Origin: Rhytidiadelphus loreus
Lineage: Eukaryota; Streptophyta; Bryopsida; Hypnales; Hylocomiaceae
DNA: 64,000 nt
Assembly (NCBI GenBank): GCA_947034895.1
Contig: OX344763.1
Location: forward strand, 31,061,025 to 31,125,024
Direction of reading: 5' to 3'
In this document: positions 12,731 through 26,436 of the stretch, piece by piece
Layout: every line of letters begins with the position of its first letter
How positions within the stretch are numbered: position 1 is the stretch's first letter
Translations under genes and position numbers: made by a program
The notes under the pieces: model-generated
Databases searched by the model: none
The model's input: the letters and a program-made list of their open reading frames with translations, nothing else
Told to the model about the DNA's origin: nothing

Positions 12731-14394
12731 ATTTCTACGCTACGGGGATGTTGGAGCTTGGCTTCTGCATAAGAAATTCTTTTGTTGGCTATGAGAAATG
12801 ATGGGATGTCACAATCTGGACTTCCGAAAGTCGTTCAACTACAATCTCAGTGTAGTGTAGTTTCCACCCTGTGAATTCAGAGCGCCCCAGCCGGATGAAT
12901 CAATTCACGAACGTTCGTTTTAATTCCTCGTTTTAATTTCATCCACGGGCGCTTCAATTGAGCAACTCTACTCACATTCCCAATCATTCCCCTCTTCGTG
13001 ATGTGTTCTGTTACGCACCTCCTTCTGCATCAACGAAACCCTAGCAATGTACTCGCATAATCACGACTAATCATCGGGTATTTATTTTAAGTCTGTGCAG
13101 TGCATTGAATTGCACCACCAGAAGATCACAAACGCATGAAGAGCCCCGAATTCAGGCTTTGGCTTGGTCAGAAAAAGACAAGCAGCTAGCGCACCATAGC
13201 AACGGTCCAGCAATTCCTTTCCCACCCAGACCCAGACCGTCCCAGAGGCGCAATCCCCACCAATTCATCCCCATAAAAGCCCCCAGCAGAGCGGCAATGA
13301 AGAAGAAAACGCTCACCAGATCACACCATGAAGGGATTTCCAGTGCAGAGAGCGCAATTGAATGCCGTTGCCATCAATGCCCAAGACAAGCTCATCAACG
13401 ATGCACAGTGCTCTCTGCAATCTACTTATGATAGATGACCTAGCGACAAAGGCAAGCATCCCTATCACGTACCCTAAGGAGAGAGCTGAACGGTAACCGG
13501 CTTCATATGTTCCATTCCAAGAAAACACTCCAGAAGTCGCCCTAAATTTAGCGGCTCTCTTTCCCGGGCCCCTCTTTGCCAGCCAAGAAGGAGCTGCCCG
13601 GGCCAAAATTTGGTACTGCCAGGTGTGAAAACCAGAACGTGTTCCCGCGCGGCCCCAGTCCAAATTGCGGGTGTCGTATGCGACTGACGCAGACTCATCA
13701 CCTCTTCCATCGCTCCTTCCCGCTCTCTTTGTGCTGTTTCATCAGCACCCACCTGCATTTTTTTCTCGAATTCCGTCTAATTTACGACATTCGCCGAACA
13801 CTTAGCTGCGCCAATTTGCCAAATCCCGGCAGAAATTGGACAAACCCTGCTGCCTGGGTGTGTAAAGGCTTCGGCAGTCAGATGCGAGAAGATGATGGCG
13901 AACATGAGTCCTGTGGCCTTGCAGGAGCCCTGGGGTGACAGGATTTCGTGATTGTTTGCAGTCGTTTTGATCTGTTCTTTCGATTAGTAGGTGTGTGTGA
14001 AAGTTAGTGATTGTGGCAATCGATGAGAGACGAACAGGGGTGGGAATGTTACGTAGTGCGTTTGGGTTTGGGTTTGGATTTGGAAGTGTGTTTTCGTAGC
14101 ATTGGGCTTCGTTTTGGATGAGTTTAGAATGGGGAAGTATAGGTTTTGAGTTTTGGTAAGGATCTTGTGGCGGGGCTTATTGGTTCAATGGTGTGTTGGA
14201 CATGATCTGGACGTGGTGAGGATTCTTGGCATGAAAGTAAGCAGGGTGTCGGTTCTGATTCGTAGTGCAGGGATGGAGTAGATTTAGGGGTAGCTCCGAT
14301 GTGAGCGCAATAGGACGGGGCAGCTTCTTCACGAGTGGCCACTTCCGGAATGGTTTTTTAGGGAAGGAGTTTGCCGGATTTCAAGCCAGGGACA
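12731..14394 (+). promoter_or_regulatory. Upstream/5' leader region of the CXC gene
   Basis: This balanced-composition stretch between the duplicated segment and the CXC start codon holds no gene I can support. Several overlapping frames on both strands are open but resemble no protein. It contains a telo-box variant, aaaccctag at 13,036-13,044, and a short tttggg repeat near 14,060. It probably contains the transcription start and a long 5' leader. I cannot place a TATA box with confidence. Confidence 0.45.
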
Positions 14395-17300
14395 ATGTTG
14401 ACCAGGGGAAGCAAAACGGCGGCTGAAAAGGTTGTTAGGGAGTCTGAGAGTCCCGATATGGGGTCTCCTGATAAGCGAGAGTGCATCTCGCCCGTCACTG
14501 ATGTGGAGGTGTGTACCTAATTCACTTTCACGATGTTATAAGTAAATCACTGAAAATCCGTTGAACGCAATGTCAGGATTATGATCCACATACCGTCCGA
14601 CCAAGTTGTTAGGGGCTATTTGATCGCCGTCATCGTGGATGCGACGGATGTGCGTGGTCTGGCAATTCATGTGCATTGGAAATTTCTGAAACCCCAAATG
14701 AATTGTTAGGCTAATGGAGTGGATTGTGCAGGATTCTCCTTTATTCAAGTACTTATGCAATCTGTCGCCAATCAAGCCAGCCAAGGCGGTACACCATGCC
14801 CAGACGTATAATGAGCTGACGTTTCCGCCCGAGCCTCGAATATTCGCCTCACCACGCAGTTCGAGACGATCCTCGAATAGTTCCCTGAAGAGGTGTGAGC
14901 GGTGAGGGTGAATCCCGTTCGTTTCTGCGTCCCATTTGAGTTTACTGTTGTGTCTGCGTCCTTTTGTTATTGTCCCCAGGTTTGACTCTAATTGACTGTC
15001 TTCATGAATAGGGTTGTGGCTGCTGAGCTTTTGTCAGCGCAAGCCCAAGCTGAAGGTCGAGAAAGTCTCGGATGGCATCCGACAAACTCTAGAAGTACCA
15101 TATCGGACAATGCACCTTCCCCATCCCCACTTAATCGTGATCAGCAAGTAACCCCTTGCTCAAGGAGGAAAACAGAGGAAGTGCCTGCGTCACAATCCAA
15201 CAGTGCCAAAAACGAGAATGATGCTTTCACCGTGGAAGACCTTGTTGGTCAAGGAATGTTCGCCATGAATCCCTTGAATCCAGAATCATCGGACAGAACA
15301 GCTGTGACTGCTGCCAGCTTCCAATCTCAGTTTACAGATTTCGAGGAATTGGATCCGGCAACGATTGTCGAATGCCTTAATGGTAACGTTGAAAAGGAAG
15401 GTGTAATCAGCACTGACGTGGTTGAGAGAAGGCAATCCTCTTCGAGCTCATTGTCACAGGATTGTGTGCTGCCAGGAAATCTAACTCAGGAATCGAAATG
15501 CTTAGAGCAGAGACCTAATGAAGACCATGGATTGAACTTCAGTAAAGAGACTTCGGAACTAGACCATGATACCACAGCTATGGCATATTTCCTGGCTGGA
15601 AATGAAGCCCTGGGACATGACAAAGGCGAGTGGTCAGAGGATTCAAGTGACCTCGTCGCTCTAAATGAAGAGGCGGGGAAACAGGATACCGACTTGCTAG
15701 ATGTTATGGCTTCTCAGTCTGGGCTTGATCTCTCTTCTCAAAATAGACATGAAGATGGCGCTACTGAGAATGCTAACCTTCAACATTCTCTTCTCTCTCA
15801 CAGGGTATGGTGTTGCCTCTACGGCTTTGATGCAAAACTAATCAGTTTTTGTTAATGAGCAGTTTTGACCCCTGTGTGCCCTCATCTCATGTGAATGTTA
15901 TGCCTGGTGCCCATCTCTTTACGCTCCATGCCCCTGAATATACCATATCTCATTCCAAACTACTGGATGCACATTGGGCTGTAAGGTGGATGATAATATT
16001 TGCGTTGCTTTGAGCTTGTTAGCATATGTTGGAGTGTAATTTTTGGGAGATCAGTATAGAGATCAGTTTGGGTGCAAAAGCCAAATCTGTGGCGATCAAA
16101 CTTTATCACCATGTATGAATTTCTTATGCAATGTACATTGCATGGGAGGTTATAGACCTCTATTAATGATGAGTGGCCATAGACATTTAGCCAAGTCATG
16201 CTTACACCACTTGCTAATATGTCCAACCAACTGTATGAATAGATGAACTGTTGGTGGTGGTTCAGCATTAGAGACGGCATGAGGTCCCTAATAGTATTAG
16301 TCTCCTCTACCTTAGTGCCTATCTCACGTGATACTGCGGTACCTGCAGGTTGATACCGCTGGACAACGGGGTTTTAGGAGACGGTGTCTCGACTTTGATG
16401 CCTCTGGAGCAAGAAGAAAAAGCCTTGGCAGCATGGGCAATAGGAAATCTTTAGGTAGCAGGCTCAAAGATTGCAGTGGAGCTAGTGTTGCGGATGATAA
16501 CAACGCATCTCCTGTTCTTGGCAATGCAATTTCTACAACTTCTGATGCAACAGCAAGCACTCCTGTGGATAATTCTTCTCCAAATGCCAACGATACTTTG
16601 AGGGCTGAATCAGATTCCGGCACACATACTAGGGGTGAGTTCTGCAGGTCTGGGTGAAATCTATCGTATAGGTGCATTTAATGATCATGTGGAGGACATG
16701 GTAAGCGAAATTCCTTACAAAATTGCTGCCACTTGGCTCTGGGACTGCATTTTAACATGATGTTTGCATATTTTATTCTGCATCTCTTGCCCGACAAGGA
16801 TCATTTGAACAATTTTAAGTGATTCACCACGAACTCTATTGACGTAGGCCTTGTAAGAATGACTGATGTTTTCATTGATTAGCAGGGGCACCTGCGTGTG
16901 GGGACGCTCTTGGGGTCATGACCAAGACGCATCAACAACTCCCTAACCGCCCTTACGAAAATAATGTGGACGCTCTGAATGCAAAGACCGGGGAATCACG
17001 TCCTCAGAAACCGCAAAATTCTGGAGTTAACCCCCCAGCTGAAGGTGTGAGACGAAGTCCACGTGTGCGACGGACTGGTATTGGGCTTCACTTGAATTCA
17101 CTGACTTCCTCCATGTCGTTCAAGCGTGATTATCCATCTACTGGAGGGGAAAGCGCAAAAAGAGTTCTTGCAACCAGTTTAGGATTACAACCAGTGGCCT
17201 CTGCCACTCCCAAAGAAGACTCCCAAGGCGGTGGGTCAGGTCATCCCAATCAAAGCCTGAATCAAGGAGTGCCATCTTTGTTGAAGGAGAGAAGGTCTCA

Positions 17301-20300
17301 GCTGGAGATAAATAGCCGTGATGCTGCTGCATCCCTCGGGAACGAGACAGTTGACATTCCATCTCCCGATTTCAGGTCTCTTAACATTGAGAACTTGCCA
17401 CCGTTGGAAGAGTCACTAACATTGACCCCGATTCCTAATTTGCCAACGCTTGTTAGCCCTCGAGGACAGAAACGATCCCATCCGCATCAACAAGAGTTGG
17501 GCCAGCAAGGAGAGGAGGAAGCTGTTGATGATCTTTTGGACAGCCCGCAGAGCTCCAAAAGAAGACGGTGAGTTTGAATATTGCTTGGGTACACACTCTC
17601 TTTTATGGAGACTTACATAAACTTGGCCTTTTGTTCACTTAGGTGTTAATCACAGGTATGCTCCGTCGAGCATGAATGGTACGTTTTGATTATATATGGA
17701 CTATCTAACATGACATTGTTTTCTAGGTTGTCTAGACGGAAACCTACTGCACCTTCTCACGGGGAGAAACCAACAGACGGCTGCAAGCGTTGCAACTGCA
17801 AAAAATCCAAATGCCTCAAATTGTAAGCTTTCTCATCATTTGGCATCTGGGAAGTAGTATGCTGGCTCTGAACTTCATTACGTTGTTTTTCGCTGATAAA
17901 GTTTTTAGTCCCGATCTATCTGGTAGGCTCTCATTTTAACCCCTTAAAGACCAAGGATTCTTGGTTGTAAAATGTAATCATATCGTGAATATTTGTAATT
18001 GAGACAGGTCTCAACTTATATCACAAGAATCACTGGAGAACACTGCATATGTTTGTCAAGAAATAAAATTGAAATCGAAGAAAATGAAAGGTCTTTATTG
18101 ACCTCGATACTGCTGAAGAATACATGAGGCCCTTGGTCTTATAGGGGTTAACCGAAGCAATTTTGCCGATGCTGCCTTCTCACATATAAACTGTCTGTTT
18201 CTTGGCAGGTACTGTGAGTGCTTTGCTGCGGGTATATACTGCGTCGGTTCATGTGCATGCCGCCATTGCTTCAACAAACCTGAATACGAAGACACAGTCC
18301 GGAATACTAGACTGCAAATTGAATCCCGTAATCCCTTGGCATTTGCTCCCAAGATTGTTCAGGCTGCTGAGGCCTCCCCCGTCCCCGGGGTAAGTTGAAA
18401 CTTGTCTTCTAACCGCTGTATGCCAATCATTGATGACCATGCCAGATTTTTCTTTTAGCTTATGCTGTACCGGTTGTGCAGGACGAGACTCTGGATACTC
18501 CAGCCTCAGCTAGGCACAAGCGTGGTTGCAACTGCAAAAAATCACTTTGTCTCAAAAAGTACTGCGAGTGTTTCCAGGTACTTACTGTTATCTTGACCCA
18601 TGTAAGTAATTCACCTTGTGGAGTAAATCTTCGGTTTTTCAATGACTCAGTAAAATGCTCGTGGTGGATAGGCTGGCGTCGGGTGTTCAGAGGGATGCCG
18701 CTGTGAAGGTTGCAAGAATGTGTACGGCAGGAAGGAAGGTACGTATTGCTCTATGGAATGAATCTTCTCTTGCGTCGGATGAATATTGAGCAAGTTAGTA
18801 GGCCGGTTCCACTGATTGCGCTTCTCTAATTACCGCAATGGGTAATCTAACAATTTATGCTTCTTATATAATGTCCAACACAAGAACTGTTCATGAATTG
18901 TTGCGTTGCCAGAGAATTTTCTGTGGAATGACATATTGATTGCAAAGCAGGGCCTATGGAGGGTGAGGAGAAGGAGGGAGAGCTGACCCTCTCTTGTAGG
19001 GAGGAGTCTCAGGTGGATGACCCCGTTGAATTGTTCAGTAGGATGAATGGAAATCCCGACCGGCTTCAGGATTGTTCAAAACCAAATCTTTCTCCAATCA
19101 CCCCGAGTTTCGAACACGACGGGTAATTGACTCTGCACCAGTATTTTCATCATGCATTTGTGCTGAGATGAAGATTCTTGCCATAGCCGTAATTTGCAGA
19201 GGCTGACTTTACCCTCTGAAAGACCCAGGATTCATTCTCCAATTCTATATATTGATCATATTGTGATATATATTATACAGATGGGGTTAAATTTTGTAAT
19301 GCTCTGTTGCACCTTGCAGACATGGACGTTCCATGCTCAGACTCAGGTCTACAGGTCGCAAGCGAATATCTTCGGATGAGCATTGTGCGCCTCCCCTCGC
19401 TCCGCATGTGTCGAAGCCTCCCAAGTCCCCGACTAGCTTCTCGAACACCTTGGATTCTTTTGATCTAGTGCCTCACCCTCCTCAAGGTGACACAGACTTT
19501 TCTATGAACGGATCTGGCGAGTCTCCAATGACAACCCCGACTTTTGCGCGAATTGGCCATGCCTCCACCCGTTGGGAAGGCCTGACCGATTTATGCAGTC
19601 TCACTCCCCTCCCTTTGACTACTACGTTGGAACCCACACCTGGTTCCTGTGTCACCAGCGAACGACCGGGTGCTTCTCCTGCTTTCAGTAGCCAGAGGAC
19701 TGAATCTCCTCACCATGCAGCCTCTTCTTCGAGTGAGCATCATCAGGCATCTTCAAGGTATTTCAAACACACTGAAATCATGTTCTTGAGAACTTTAGTT
19801 TGTACATTGACGTTTGGAGTAGTTTTTCTGCTCACCTGTCTGTTGTAACATTGTTTGCGCATTAGAGTCGTATACATCTCTAATGTCTTCTAATAAGAAA
19901 AGAAATCAAAGCCAATATCTGAATCCTATATTTAAAACAATAGAATGTCTATTATGGAAGCTAATAGTTGACCAGAGTAATTTCCAAACCATATTTCTGT
20001 AGTTCAAAAATATACGGCATCATTCGGAAGAAGCGAGAAGAAAGCATGCGCTATATTTTATTGATTAGCCATTTGCACTTGGTCTTACGAATGGTGTGAA
20101 TCTGTTCCAACGGTGTACCTAAATTGGTTCCTAGCACTCCTGCGAACACTCTTCTTTGACAAGCAACAAGTGCAAATGGACCTGGAGCAGCATACGATAG
20201 ATATTTTGGAGTAACTATTACTTACTAGGATTTTCTTTCTATAATATTGTTTTTTTCTTAGCTCAAGAATTTCGGGGTAATGCTCACATTTTTCATGCTC

Positions 20301-20733
20301 TCTTGGCAGAACTTGGTCGCCACACTCCCCAAGATTCAGGCAACCTGCTCCACGGTCGCCTCTTCGATTCGACACGCCTCGACAATCCCTGTTGCCCTGC
20401 CCCGACCAACAGCTCGCACCTGCAATGCAGTCTTCCCTAATTACTGCAGAAAAGAGCCTCCAATGTGAACTCGAGTCGGCGAAGGTGGGTGCCCCAGACG
20501 ATGAGAGTACCCCGGACGTTTTGAAGTGTCACGAAGACGAAATGAGCTCCCCGAGTCGAAGCATTGTCTCGACGAAGTCCATCTCTCCTAAGCAGAAACG
20601 AGTCACACCGCCCCGTCACGGAGGCAGGGAACTGCAAGGAGGGATGCTTCCCTCTTCGCCGGGTCTTCGCAACAGCAAAAGGTTCATTCTGCAGGCACTA
20701 CCTCCTGTCGCTCCCTCGTTTCCTAATAGCTGA
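14395..20733 (+). CDS. Tesmin/TSO1-like CXC domain (CPP/TCX, LIN54-type) transcription factor, 12 exons
   Basis: Exons: 14395-14508, 14732-14892, 15012-15804, 16349-16634, 16886-17567, 17727-17822, 18209-18389, 18482-18577, 18672-18738, 18951-19122, 19320-19757, 20310-20733. All junctions are GT-AG, phases agree, and the product is 1169 residues. An N-terminal plant TCX motif ([16 protein letters not shown], residues 39-54) is encoded by exon 2, and RRRCLDFD lies at 366-373. Two cysteine-rich CXC domains follow: CXC1 from C698 to C731 ([19 protein letters not shown]) and CXC2 from C787 to C817 ([17 protein letters not shown]). They are joined by the family signature RNPLAFAPK at 751-759. The minor-groove tyrosines known from LIN54 correspond to Y712 and Y798. 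The tail ends in [10 protein letters not shown], typical of TSO1-like proteins. Family members bind TTYRAA/CHR-type sites and act in DREAM-like complexes controlling the cell cycle and meristem or reproductive development. Nuclear location is inferred. Start choice: ATG at 14,395 opens exon 1 in frame; splice sites were called by eye. Confidence 0.93.
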
Positions 20734-23700
20734 TGATTGGCATGAGTCTCGTGAGTGTCAACCTAACGGGCATTATTACTAGTTCCCATTTTTGAGTTCT
20801 AATTGGCTGTGCTTCCTGTACAAACTTTATTGACTCTGGACTGAATTGGAGGAGGCTTTGCATTGACCAAAGCTACATTACATTACTGTGAGTGATTGTG
20901 AGGAAGTTTGGGTAGGACCTTACTTGAAAAGTGAGCCATTGCTACACGGACAGAGCGTCTCATAGCTCGTTTCTGCTTGTTTTACCGTGGAACTGACTTT
21001 GAGCAGAGAATATGCTTCGATCCTTTGTGGTGCTAGTCTAGTGGAGCATGAAACTGCCTTAAGCTCTTTCTCAATCACTGACAAAGAACAAAAAGAATCT
21101 TAACTTTCTCAGTATTGAATACCACTGCCGTAGTCACGTCAATGGCAGACTTGAGTTCCAGTGGTTTCATAGTCTTAGTACATTTACGTTTCATTGGTTG
21201 ACATTACATTGAATCATTGTAGTATTCTTCTGAGGGATGAAGATGCAAGAACCGGTTCATTTGACACTGAATTTTGGCTCGTCAGTGAAGTTTTATCAAC
21301 ATTATTTGTACTCCCTTCTGTATATCCTCTTGTAATTTGTTCCTGGAAGTTCTCGTTCTTGTGAGCTTGCGTAACTGTACATAGTGAGTTTTCTTTCAAT
21401 TTCATCAAGCTGCGACATTTGCAAGTCAGACTCATTGAGTCCTACCAGCTTTAGATATCTGGGAGACAAGCATTTCACTTCACATAAAACGAGTACGTCA
21501 GTAGGCTTGTTTCTCTCGACTTCTGGTGCCATCCAGGATAATTATCCAGTCTTTGGCTTGTTTCTCTACCAGAGGTGACGAGGGATTAACTTATACCGGA
21601 TGTAGTGGAAGGATTGTACTGACAGATGCAATCCTATGGACCTTCCCTCAATCTCTTGAAGTTCTCTATATCCCTCCTCTAATTCCTGTTACTTCTTTCT
21701 GCCATTGCAATAAGCTTGTTAACTTTGGAAGGATGCTGCTTTCACCGGTTGTCATTTGAAAATCATTTGATTCTTGGATGAATAGGTGCATTCTTTGTTT
21801 CTACAATGCCTTTGATAGTCATTTATTGGGCATTTTTAGTTTGCTTGACATCTTTATTGGGTGAACCTTTATGTGTCTAAAGTTCATATGAGTGGTGTGC
21901 AAAGTTCAAAAGAGTGCTTGGGGGTGAATGTTTTATTGAAAAAAGAGAATCATCCATCCAAAGTAATGTTGGATTGAGGTGCATATATTGGAATTTGTCC
22001 TAAAACCCTAAAAACATTTCATTAACCCTAAAATATTGTTGAACTTCAAAATCCTTCATTCTATATGATTTCATTTTGTAATTCTTTATGTAATAAATAT
22101 TTTATGATTATTTTTCAAAGGTGAAATGAAATGTCTTTTTATAGTTGTAAATATTTAAGATCATTGGGTGAAATTTTGAAATTAATATCCTGAATTTTGA
22201 AGAAAAAAGTGAAAAAATTTCATATTGAATATATGATTTTCCTAAAAGATTTGAAAGTTTCATTGTAGAAGTGTAGGTGTATATTATAGTGTAGAACATT
22301 TTAATGTGAACCAAAATTTTCCAAATTATGTCATTCTATAATTAAAAAAAATTAGTAGACTATCGTCAAGGCCCATAGTTCTAAATGCAATAGAATATTT
22401 AATTTTGAGGATTTAAATTTTTTCAAATTGCAACAAAAATTAGACTTGATAAACTTCCTTTCATTAGTGGGGCCAAATCATGAAAAGATCATTTTGGGGG
22501 CTAAAATTCAAACCAACAATAAGCATATATACATTCCCAAACTACATTGAAAGGACTACATTGAAAAGGCAATTTTTGGTGTTATGTTTTATAGTACTTT
22601 CTTTTCTAAGAAAGTCAACAATAGTAAAGTAAGGGATTTTCTAACATCACTAGCTCCAAATTCATTCAAGTAACTCCCTTAAAGAATTTGGAAGAAAAAT
22701 ATACTTTTGTTGATATATGAATAATGTTGATTGTAATGGGTTGTTGTATTTTGGGGGAAGTCCTTATAAATTGGCACTTTTTGATGGTATTGTTTTAATT
22801 TTATGTAGAGTAGTGTTGGTTCTTCTAGCTTTTCAATAAGCCGCTTAGGAAAAGAAGTAAGTATGTGGTTAGATTTTAGCATTTATTATTTATTTCTCTA
22901 AAATTTTAGGCAGCTAATAAAAGTATTTTTTTTAAATTGAAAAAATATTTTTTTTTATAAAATATCTATGACAAAAGCTTGTACCAATATTCATGCTAAT
23001 CTAGACCCCATGACATGTGGCACTCCTAATTTGGATCATTATTATACCTACATGTCTCAAATTTTTAACAACTACAAATTTAGAAGCTTCATATTGTTAG
23101 CTTTGCTCAAAACAAAAGAAATCATTTTGAATGTCAAAATCAAGTTATTGGATTAATAGCTCAAAGTATTGAATTACACTGGATAGTGTACCATTTTTTT
23201 GATAAACTACCCCATATAAAATAAAATAAACAACTAAAATGTCTTGAATTTAAAGTTAATCATGAGGATATTTTGCATCAAAGAAGTTGCACACAAAGAA
23301 TTGAATGAAAATCATTCATTCTTCAATATGTACAAAGCTTATTTGACCTTCCAAAAGATACAAAAATCCTTGACATCCTTCTAGGACTAAAGAACACTAA
23401 GAAAATTTCATGAGCCTTTGCATATTGTCATTTAGAAGTGCACATATTGTAAGGTGGGGTGTCCTAAAATTGCCCTTGCTCATGGCAAATTGCTCTTCAT
23501 TTGAATAGTGCTAAAATTTTTATTTTGGAGTCTTGTACTAGGGCCTTCAATTAGTGAGAATATTTTAGAGAACATTAACTCCTGAAATTTCTTTGGATTT
23601 TTTGACTGGATTATGTAGTGATAAAGTTGAAAAATTGGGTCAAGAATTAATTATACCAAACCAATTATCAACACTTGGATTCAATTTTTTGGCTTCCAAA

Positions 23701-23860
23701 TATTGGCATGTAAATGCTATATAAACAACCATTGGATGAAAAAGAGAATCATTTGAGGTTTCAATATATAGCCTATTTTAGATTAGTGGCCCAATTTTAG
23801 GATCTAAACACTTTTGTTGGTGGATTAAGATGATTTTGTAATTATTTAAACAATTAGGTC
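20734..23860. other. Intergenic, 3' flank of the CXC gene then AT-rich DNA
   Basis: The first kilobase or so has balanced composition and probably includes the 3' untranslated region of the CXC gene, with no further supported exon. From about 21.8 kb the sequence turns AT-rich. Open frames here are short, overlap on both strands and match no family I know. Confidence 0.5.
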
Positions 23861-23865
23861 TTGAG

Positions 23866-24301
23866 GTAGAACAACCCAATGCCATCAATCACTTGATTCC
23901 AATATCTATTGGATCCTCTCATTTCCATGAGTCACCCACCCTTTACCACAATTTGTTAGAAGCTCTTTAGCATCATGAGAATGCACACATCATCTCGTGG
24001 TTTACCATGGGTCTACCCACACTTTACCAATTTCGTCTCAACAAACTTTGAAAAATCACAGAAAATTCATTTCTTATCGGAACGTCTTGATTCTTCTTGC
24101 AAATGGCTTCTCTCAAACTTCTCAAGTCCTGAAAAATATGTGAGTTGACAAATAGCTTCTAGAAGGTTCTACTAAAAAATATGTGAATTGACAAACAACT
24201 TCTACAAGGTTCCTAAAAAAATATGTGAGTTGACAAATAGCTTCTACAAGGTTCCTAGAAAGCAAATTTGCTTGGTAATAGGCATGTTTTACCTTGATAT
24301 A
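23866..24301 (+). repeat. Dispersed repeat, copy B, with internal tandem units
   Basis: This is a direct-orientation relative of 1577-1941. Unlike copy A, which carries one unit, copy B has about three successive units of roughly 48 bases built on gttgacaaatagcttct (about 24,130-24,258). The extra units show local tandem expansion after the copies separated. Confidence 0.65.
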
Positions 24302-24833
24302 TAAAGTGTATATAAAGTGGGCCTTGGTGCTTCATTGTGTTTGTACTCCTGCAGACTGAATTGTGTCATGTTCATTGCTGCGAGAGGACAGAGCGTTTGT
24401 TGTCTTAGTGCTCTCTGTGTTTCCTTCTTGTAATCCTTGGCAACGTGATTTGTTCTTGGATTGTTTTTTTTGTTGTTGAAGGTTTCTTGTATGTTGCCGC
24501 CTTCTGCAGCTCACGATCAAGTGGCCTGCTTCGGGCCTCTCCTGGAGATGTCCTACACCCGGGCGGCGGGATTTTCTGGCGCCTCCTTCGGGTTTGGCTT
24601 CTATCACGGCTCAGTGTCGTAGCTCATTCTCCTTTTTTTCTGTTCTTTCAATGCGTTCCTTAGGTCTAGGGTTTGGTATTTTCAAAGAGAAGAATTGTGA
24701 GCTTCCCAGTTTTGTTGCGCACTAAACTAATGATCCCGGTATCCTCATGAGCTTTGAATAGAATTTCTTCGAAGTTGGTGTCTTGGACCGGGGGTTTAGT
24801 ATCAGCTAGTTGGCGTAGGGTGTGGGATCGCAA

Positions 24834-24842
24834 TTAGGGTTT
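24834..24842 (-). promoter_or_regulatory. Telo-box motif in duplicated segment, copy 2
   Basis: ttagggttt sits in the same local context (gcaattagggtttgc) as in copy 1. A further ttagggttt lies at 25,995-26,003 inside the extra part of copy 2. Retention of the first in both copies is compatible with a regulatory role. Confidence 0.4.
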
Positions 24843-26160
24843 GCGCGCGCAACGTCAAGCTTCGCTTTACTGTAATCAACGGAAATTAGCCTTTGAGCAA
24901 GGGGATAAAAGTAACTTGGCCAATACGTTATCGAATGGATCTCCGCTGGTGAACACATTTTCGGGAGACTTGCACAGGATCTCATGCATCTGCCTAATTT
25001 CATCTTTCACGAGATTCTTGTAGTTGGCACGTGGAATTCAATTATGCACGATATATCACAGGCATCCGCTGTTGTTGCAATTAGGTTGTGACGCTGAACT
25101 GCTTGGATGTTGCTCTGGAGCAAGTTTAACTTATGTGACGTTACTTTTTGAGTGTTTTGAGAAATGAAGTTTTTTTGGGACTTAGCCAGTCGTTGATTTG
25201 GGTGTGGGCATGGTGGTGGCATTTGCAGAAATGGTCCTCTGCAAGTGTATTATTTTATTGGCAGCCTAAATGCACATCGGCTGTAAGCTTTGACACCATT
25301 TTTGGTCTGATTTTGGAACAGCAATTTGAACCCTAAACAGTCAAGATTGGAGACCAAATCTGAACTTTAAACCGGTCTAGCAGGTACCTTAAATGAGCAC
25401 ACCTACTGCTGTCGATTTTAGTTCTCCTTTTGGAAATGCTGCCTCCCCTCGCATTTCGCAATTTGGCTGGAATTCGTGTGCCGAATCAACTTTAGGATTG
25501 GGAACGGAAGGGATTGCTTGAAATTGGTGGTTAGGTTTTTAGTGGACTTTGAATTTCTTTGCTTTTGGCAGTTTCTGCTTTGACCTGTAGCGTCAGTGTC
25601 TGTTTGTTGTGTCCTCTTGTCTAATTTTTCTATGACATATTAGAGAATATATTTGTCTAGACTCAGGAGTATATTTGTCAGCATTTTTACGATGTGACTG
25701 TGAATTTGAATACTTTAGATGCAGTTTTTCGAATTTTGTGAGTATTTGAAGGTGACTGTTTATTTTTTTAATACCGCTGTAGAATTTCGGAGGGAAGATT
25801 ATAATTTAATGAACATTAATGTTTTGTGAAGGGAAGTTTGGAAGGAGGAGCTTGAAAGCTCTATTTATGGCTGATCAGTACATTGTCTTTGGCTGTCTTT
25901 TTTGCGGTCGCTCTTTAGAAGAAAACTCCGCGCTCCCCTACTGTCACTGTCATTGGCCATTCCTCTGAGCATAGTATAAAAATAAAATTCAGCTTTAGGG
26001 TTTGATTTGTCGTCAACTCTCACCTTTCTTGCGAATTTCATTAGTCTTTTGATATGTGATGCTTCTTTGGTTTGAGGTTCTGAGGAAGTCGTTGAGGGTT
26101 AGCCCTCAGGAATGTAATTTCATTGGACGAAGTTAGTCTTGGTTGAACTAGACAGTGTAG

Positions 26161-26436
26161 ATGGGAAGGATATATTGGAATCGTGGATTTCGATGTTGGA
26201 GTTTTGATGCTTTTGTTGTCTTATTTGACGTGATACGAAGACGTCAACGAGGGCAAACTATATCTCCAGAGAAATCAGGTTCTATCAAACGAATCCGGGT
26301 TGAAAACTTCATGTGGCACACCAGCCTTTCTATAGACCTTGTGGATCGCGTAAATTTCATCACAGGTCTGAGTAGAAGTGCAAAGAGTTCAATCCTTACT
26401 GTGATGCCTCAAAAATATTTCCATATTCTAAAATAG
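26161..26436 (+). pseudogene. SMC6-like N-terminal fragment with degraded Walker A
   Basis: The recognisable part is 26,278-26,406, encoding RIRVENFMWHTSLSID and then DRVNFITG, the start of an SMC6-type ATPase head (SMC5/6 DNA-repair complex). The P-loop that normally reads GxNGxGKS is changed to GLSRSAKSS, which loses conserved glycines. A splice-acceptor-like cag lies directly before the homology at 26,278, where an exon would begin. After residue 82 similarity stops and a stop codon follows at 26,434. No other SMC exon is nearby. It looks like a single captured or left-over exon. It lies inside the part of the duplicated segment absent from copy 1. Confidence 0.7.

Noticed and set aside
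13105..13938. Overlapping open frames on both strands upstream of the CXC gene
   Set aside because: They are open because the region is less AT-rich. They encode no recognisable domains and do not splice into the CXC frame.
21302..21532. 76-codon minus-strand frame with protein-like composition
   Set aside because: It lies in the probable 3' flank of the CXC gene, overlaps other frames and matches no family I know.
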